Part shown: piece by piece, positions 62,514 to 63,617 of the stretch | Layout of the letters: every line of letters begins with the position of its first letter | Position numbering within the stretch: the first letter of the stretch is position 1 | Source of the DNA: Bacteroidota bacterium | GTDB lineage: Bacteria > Bacteroidota > Bacteroidia > Bacteroidales > VadinHA17 | Direction of reading: 5' to 3' | NCBI GenBank assembly: GCA_011050615.1 | Contig: DRFJ01000046.1 | Span: 1-63,617 of the forward strand | Length of the DNA: 63,617 nt | Program-made: the position numbers and the translations under genes | The notes under the pieces: model-generated | What the model saw: only the letters and a program-made list of their open reading frames with translations | Databases searched by the model: none | What the model was told of the DNA's origin: nothing

Positions 62514-63368
62514 ATGGACGGAGGGTGTTTAGATATATGGTTAGAGGAAAGATTAAGTGAATCTTCAATAAGAGTATTGTCTTGTTATGAAGGATATATA
62601 AATAGCTTTTCAAACACATTCAGCATCAAGTTTGAAGAACCAGAAATCAAAACAGAACACGAGGAGAAACAGATAAGGAATGCTATTGGCTATATTCCAA
62701 AGCAGCAAATTTCTATCTGTGGATGGGCGAATACCATATTTCCTGCTTTCGAAGCTATTATGAAAAAGTATGGTGGATATTTGAAAATTCCAGTTGGAGC
62801 TGAAAAGGAAGTATTTGAGAAGTTAAAAGGGCATTGGTTTAAGATCAAGTATAAGCACAAGGTTGCTACTATTGTAATGTCTGGCTATTATCATCTTATA
62901 GATGTAGAATTTGTTGCAAAATACTTTAACGAAAAGTCAGATGATGAGGAGCGTGAGTTGTTTGACTTTAAAAGTATATTTAGTGATTTCCTTAAAAAAG
63001 ACTTCTATAAGAATAGAGAAAGTAGTATTAACGAGCACCCCACCCATATAGAGAAACGGAAATTTATTTGTAAGAATTGTGATTTAGAAGCAACTGTATA
63101 TGGTGAGATGTATTATGATCATGGATGCCACAACTATATAGCAACATTTACATGTAGCCAGTGCAATAATCTTTTCGAACATTTAATTTCAGAAATGAGG
63201 TGGCCTGATTTGAAATCGCCCATTGAATATGATTTAATAAAAGATATCGTTTGTATGAATTGTGGCTCAGAAAAGGTAATAGTGTGGAATAAGAACGAGG
63301 ATAAATGTCCAAAATGTAACAGTGATATTGCTTATGAAATAGTCGGTACTATTCAACTAAAAGTGTAA
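62514..63368 (+). CDS. hypothetical protein with two zinc ribbons, linked to the helicase
   Basis: A 284-residue protein. Residues 1-175 are unrecognised. The C-terminal third contains CKNC and CSQC (about 185-222) and then CMNC and CPKC (about 245-270), i.e. two zinc ribbons. It is 38 bases downstream of the Pif1-like helicase gene with the same AT-rich composition, so the two are probably one transcription unit. The zinc ribbons suggest nucleic-acid binding. No known family was recognised. Confidence 0.6.
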   Translation: MDGGCLDIWLEERLSESSIRVLSCYEGYINSFSNTFSIKFEEPEIKTEHEEKQIRNAIGYIPKQQISICGWANTIFPAFEAIMKKYGGYLKIPVGAEKEVFEKLKGHWFKIKYKHKVATIVMSGYYHLIDVEFVAKYFNEKSDDEERELFDFKSIFSDFLKKDFYKNRESSINEHPTHIEKRKFICKNCDLEATVYGEMYYDHGCHNYIATFTCSQCNNLFEHLISEMRWPDLKSPIEYDLIKDIVCMNCGSEKVIVWNKNEDKCPKCNSDIAYEIVGTIQLKV

Positions 63369-63394
63369 CCTTACCTTTTTTGTGTTAATTATCA

Positions 63395-63525
63395 TGTAAA
63401 CTGAGCCACTCCGGAAAAATTATTAACTAGGTCCGGAAAAAACCGGATCACAATGTATGGAGTGGACATGTATTACACAGTAAAGACCTTAATATGTATC
63501 CGTCCTACGAACCCATCTTTCCTGG
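63395..63525 (+). mobile_element. IS21-like left end with truncated IstA start
   Basis: Short units containing TCCGGAAAAA recur (near 63410 and 63440), followed by ATGTATGGAGTGGACATG, and a frame reading MYYTVKTL, which resembles the start of Bacteroidota IstA proteins. The frame then reaches a TAG near 63530. It looks like a fragment of an IS21-family element. Confidence 0.4.
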
Positions 63526-63552
63526 TGGCAGCTTAGTTTGTAGATTTGACGC

Positions 63553-63617
63553 ATGAGAAAAATACGAAGACACACCAAGGCCGAGATGTATGCTCATGTT
63601 GAAGCTTGTAGAAAAAG
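63553..63617 (+). CDS. start of a possible IS66-type accessory transposase protein (runs off the window)
   Basis: From the ATG at 63553 the frame reads MRKIRRHTKAEMYAHVEAC and is open to the window edge. This resembles the beginning of the small helix-turn-helix TnpA proteins of IS66-type elements, but only 21 residues are visible. Confidence 0.35.
   Translation, partial: MRKIRRHTKAEMYAHVEACRK

Overview
The window looks like chromosome of an anaerobic, peptide-using member of the Bacteroidota, probably the Bacteroidales/Marinilabiliales side. Evidence: two SusC/SusD pairs, DUF4249 and MG2-type TonB partners, many lipoproteins with the short Bacteroidota lipobox, promoter-like TAnnTTTG elements, weak Shine-Dalgarno signals, and a Cas9 N-terminus of the Bacteroidota II-C kind. 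No rRNA or tRNA gene was recognised.

Positions 190-15049 hold a cluster of exported proline-directed and serine peptidases: three S9 enzymes, an S15 dipeptidyl peptidase plus a broken second S15 copy, an Xaa-Pro aminopeptidase and an S37-type lipoprotein. Among them sit a condensation/acyltransferase-like protein with a zinc-ribbon membrane partner and a shrunken beta-propeller lipoprotein. A further S9A prolyl oligopeptidase lies at 37565-39673. A GH127-type glycosidase (15086-17122) stands divergent to the first SusC/SusD/PKD-lipoprotein operon (17341-22871). Then come a minus-strand TonB receptor/DUF4249/MG2 operon (29251-22938), a second SusC/SusD pair (29577-34647) and a three-gene envelope operon (34787-37484).

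Positions 39835-43682 form an amino-acid operon on the minus strand: GNAT, M20 amidohydrolase, alanine racemase, ornithine/alanine racemase-like protein, with a good promoter candidate near 43900. Next are an aldo/keto reductase, a dead outer-membrane protein gene (45144-45903), an SdiA-regulated-like protein, a beta-carbonic anhydrase and an alpha/beta hydrolase.

Positions 48840-49700 are a scar. IS21-like terminal repeats are followed by a remnant of a type II-C CRISPR-Cas locus: an apparently complete minus-strand tracrRNA gene, the first ~88 codons of cas9, and one CRISPR repeat onto which the cas9 frame runs directly. The anti-repeat of the tracrRNA still matches the lone repeat, so the parts came from one system. 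The rest of cas9, cas1, cas2 and the array are absent from the window.

Positions 49900-59791 carry a tightly overlapping redox operon: zinc-ribbon protein, DRTGG protein, DRTGG-HATPase fusion, an [FeFe]-hydrogenase-like iron-sulfur protein without a normal catalytic site, NuoE-, NuoF- and NuoG-like subunits and both subunits of an NfnAB-type ferredoxin:NADP oxidoreductase. It has the parts list of a flavin-based electron-bifurcating complex coupled to a redox-sensing module, with no obvious hydrogenase or formate dehydrogenase catalytic site. This is the best candidate for an undescribed system.

From about 59958 to the end the DNA is AT-rich and mobile: a truncated IS256-family transposase, a Pif1-like helicase with an internal clamp-binding motif and an adjoining zinc-ribbon protein, then IS21-like and possible IS66-type ends running off the window.
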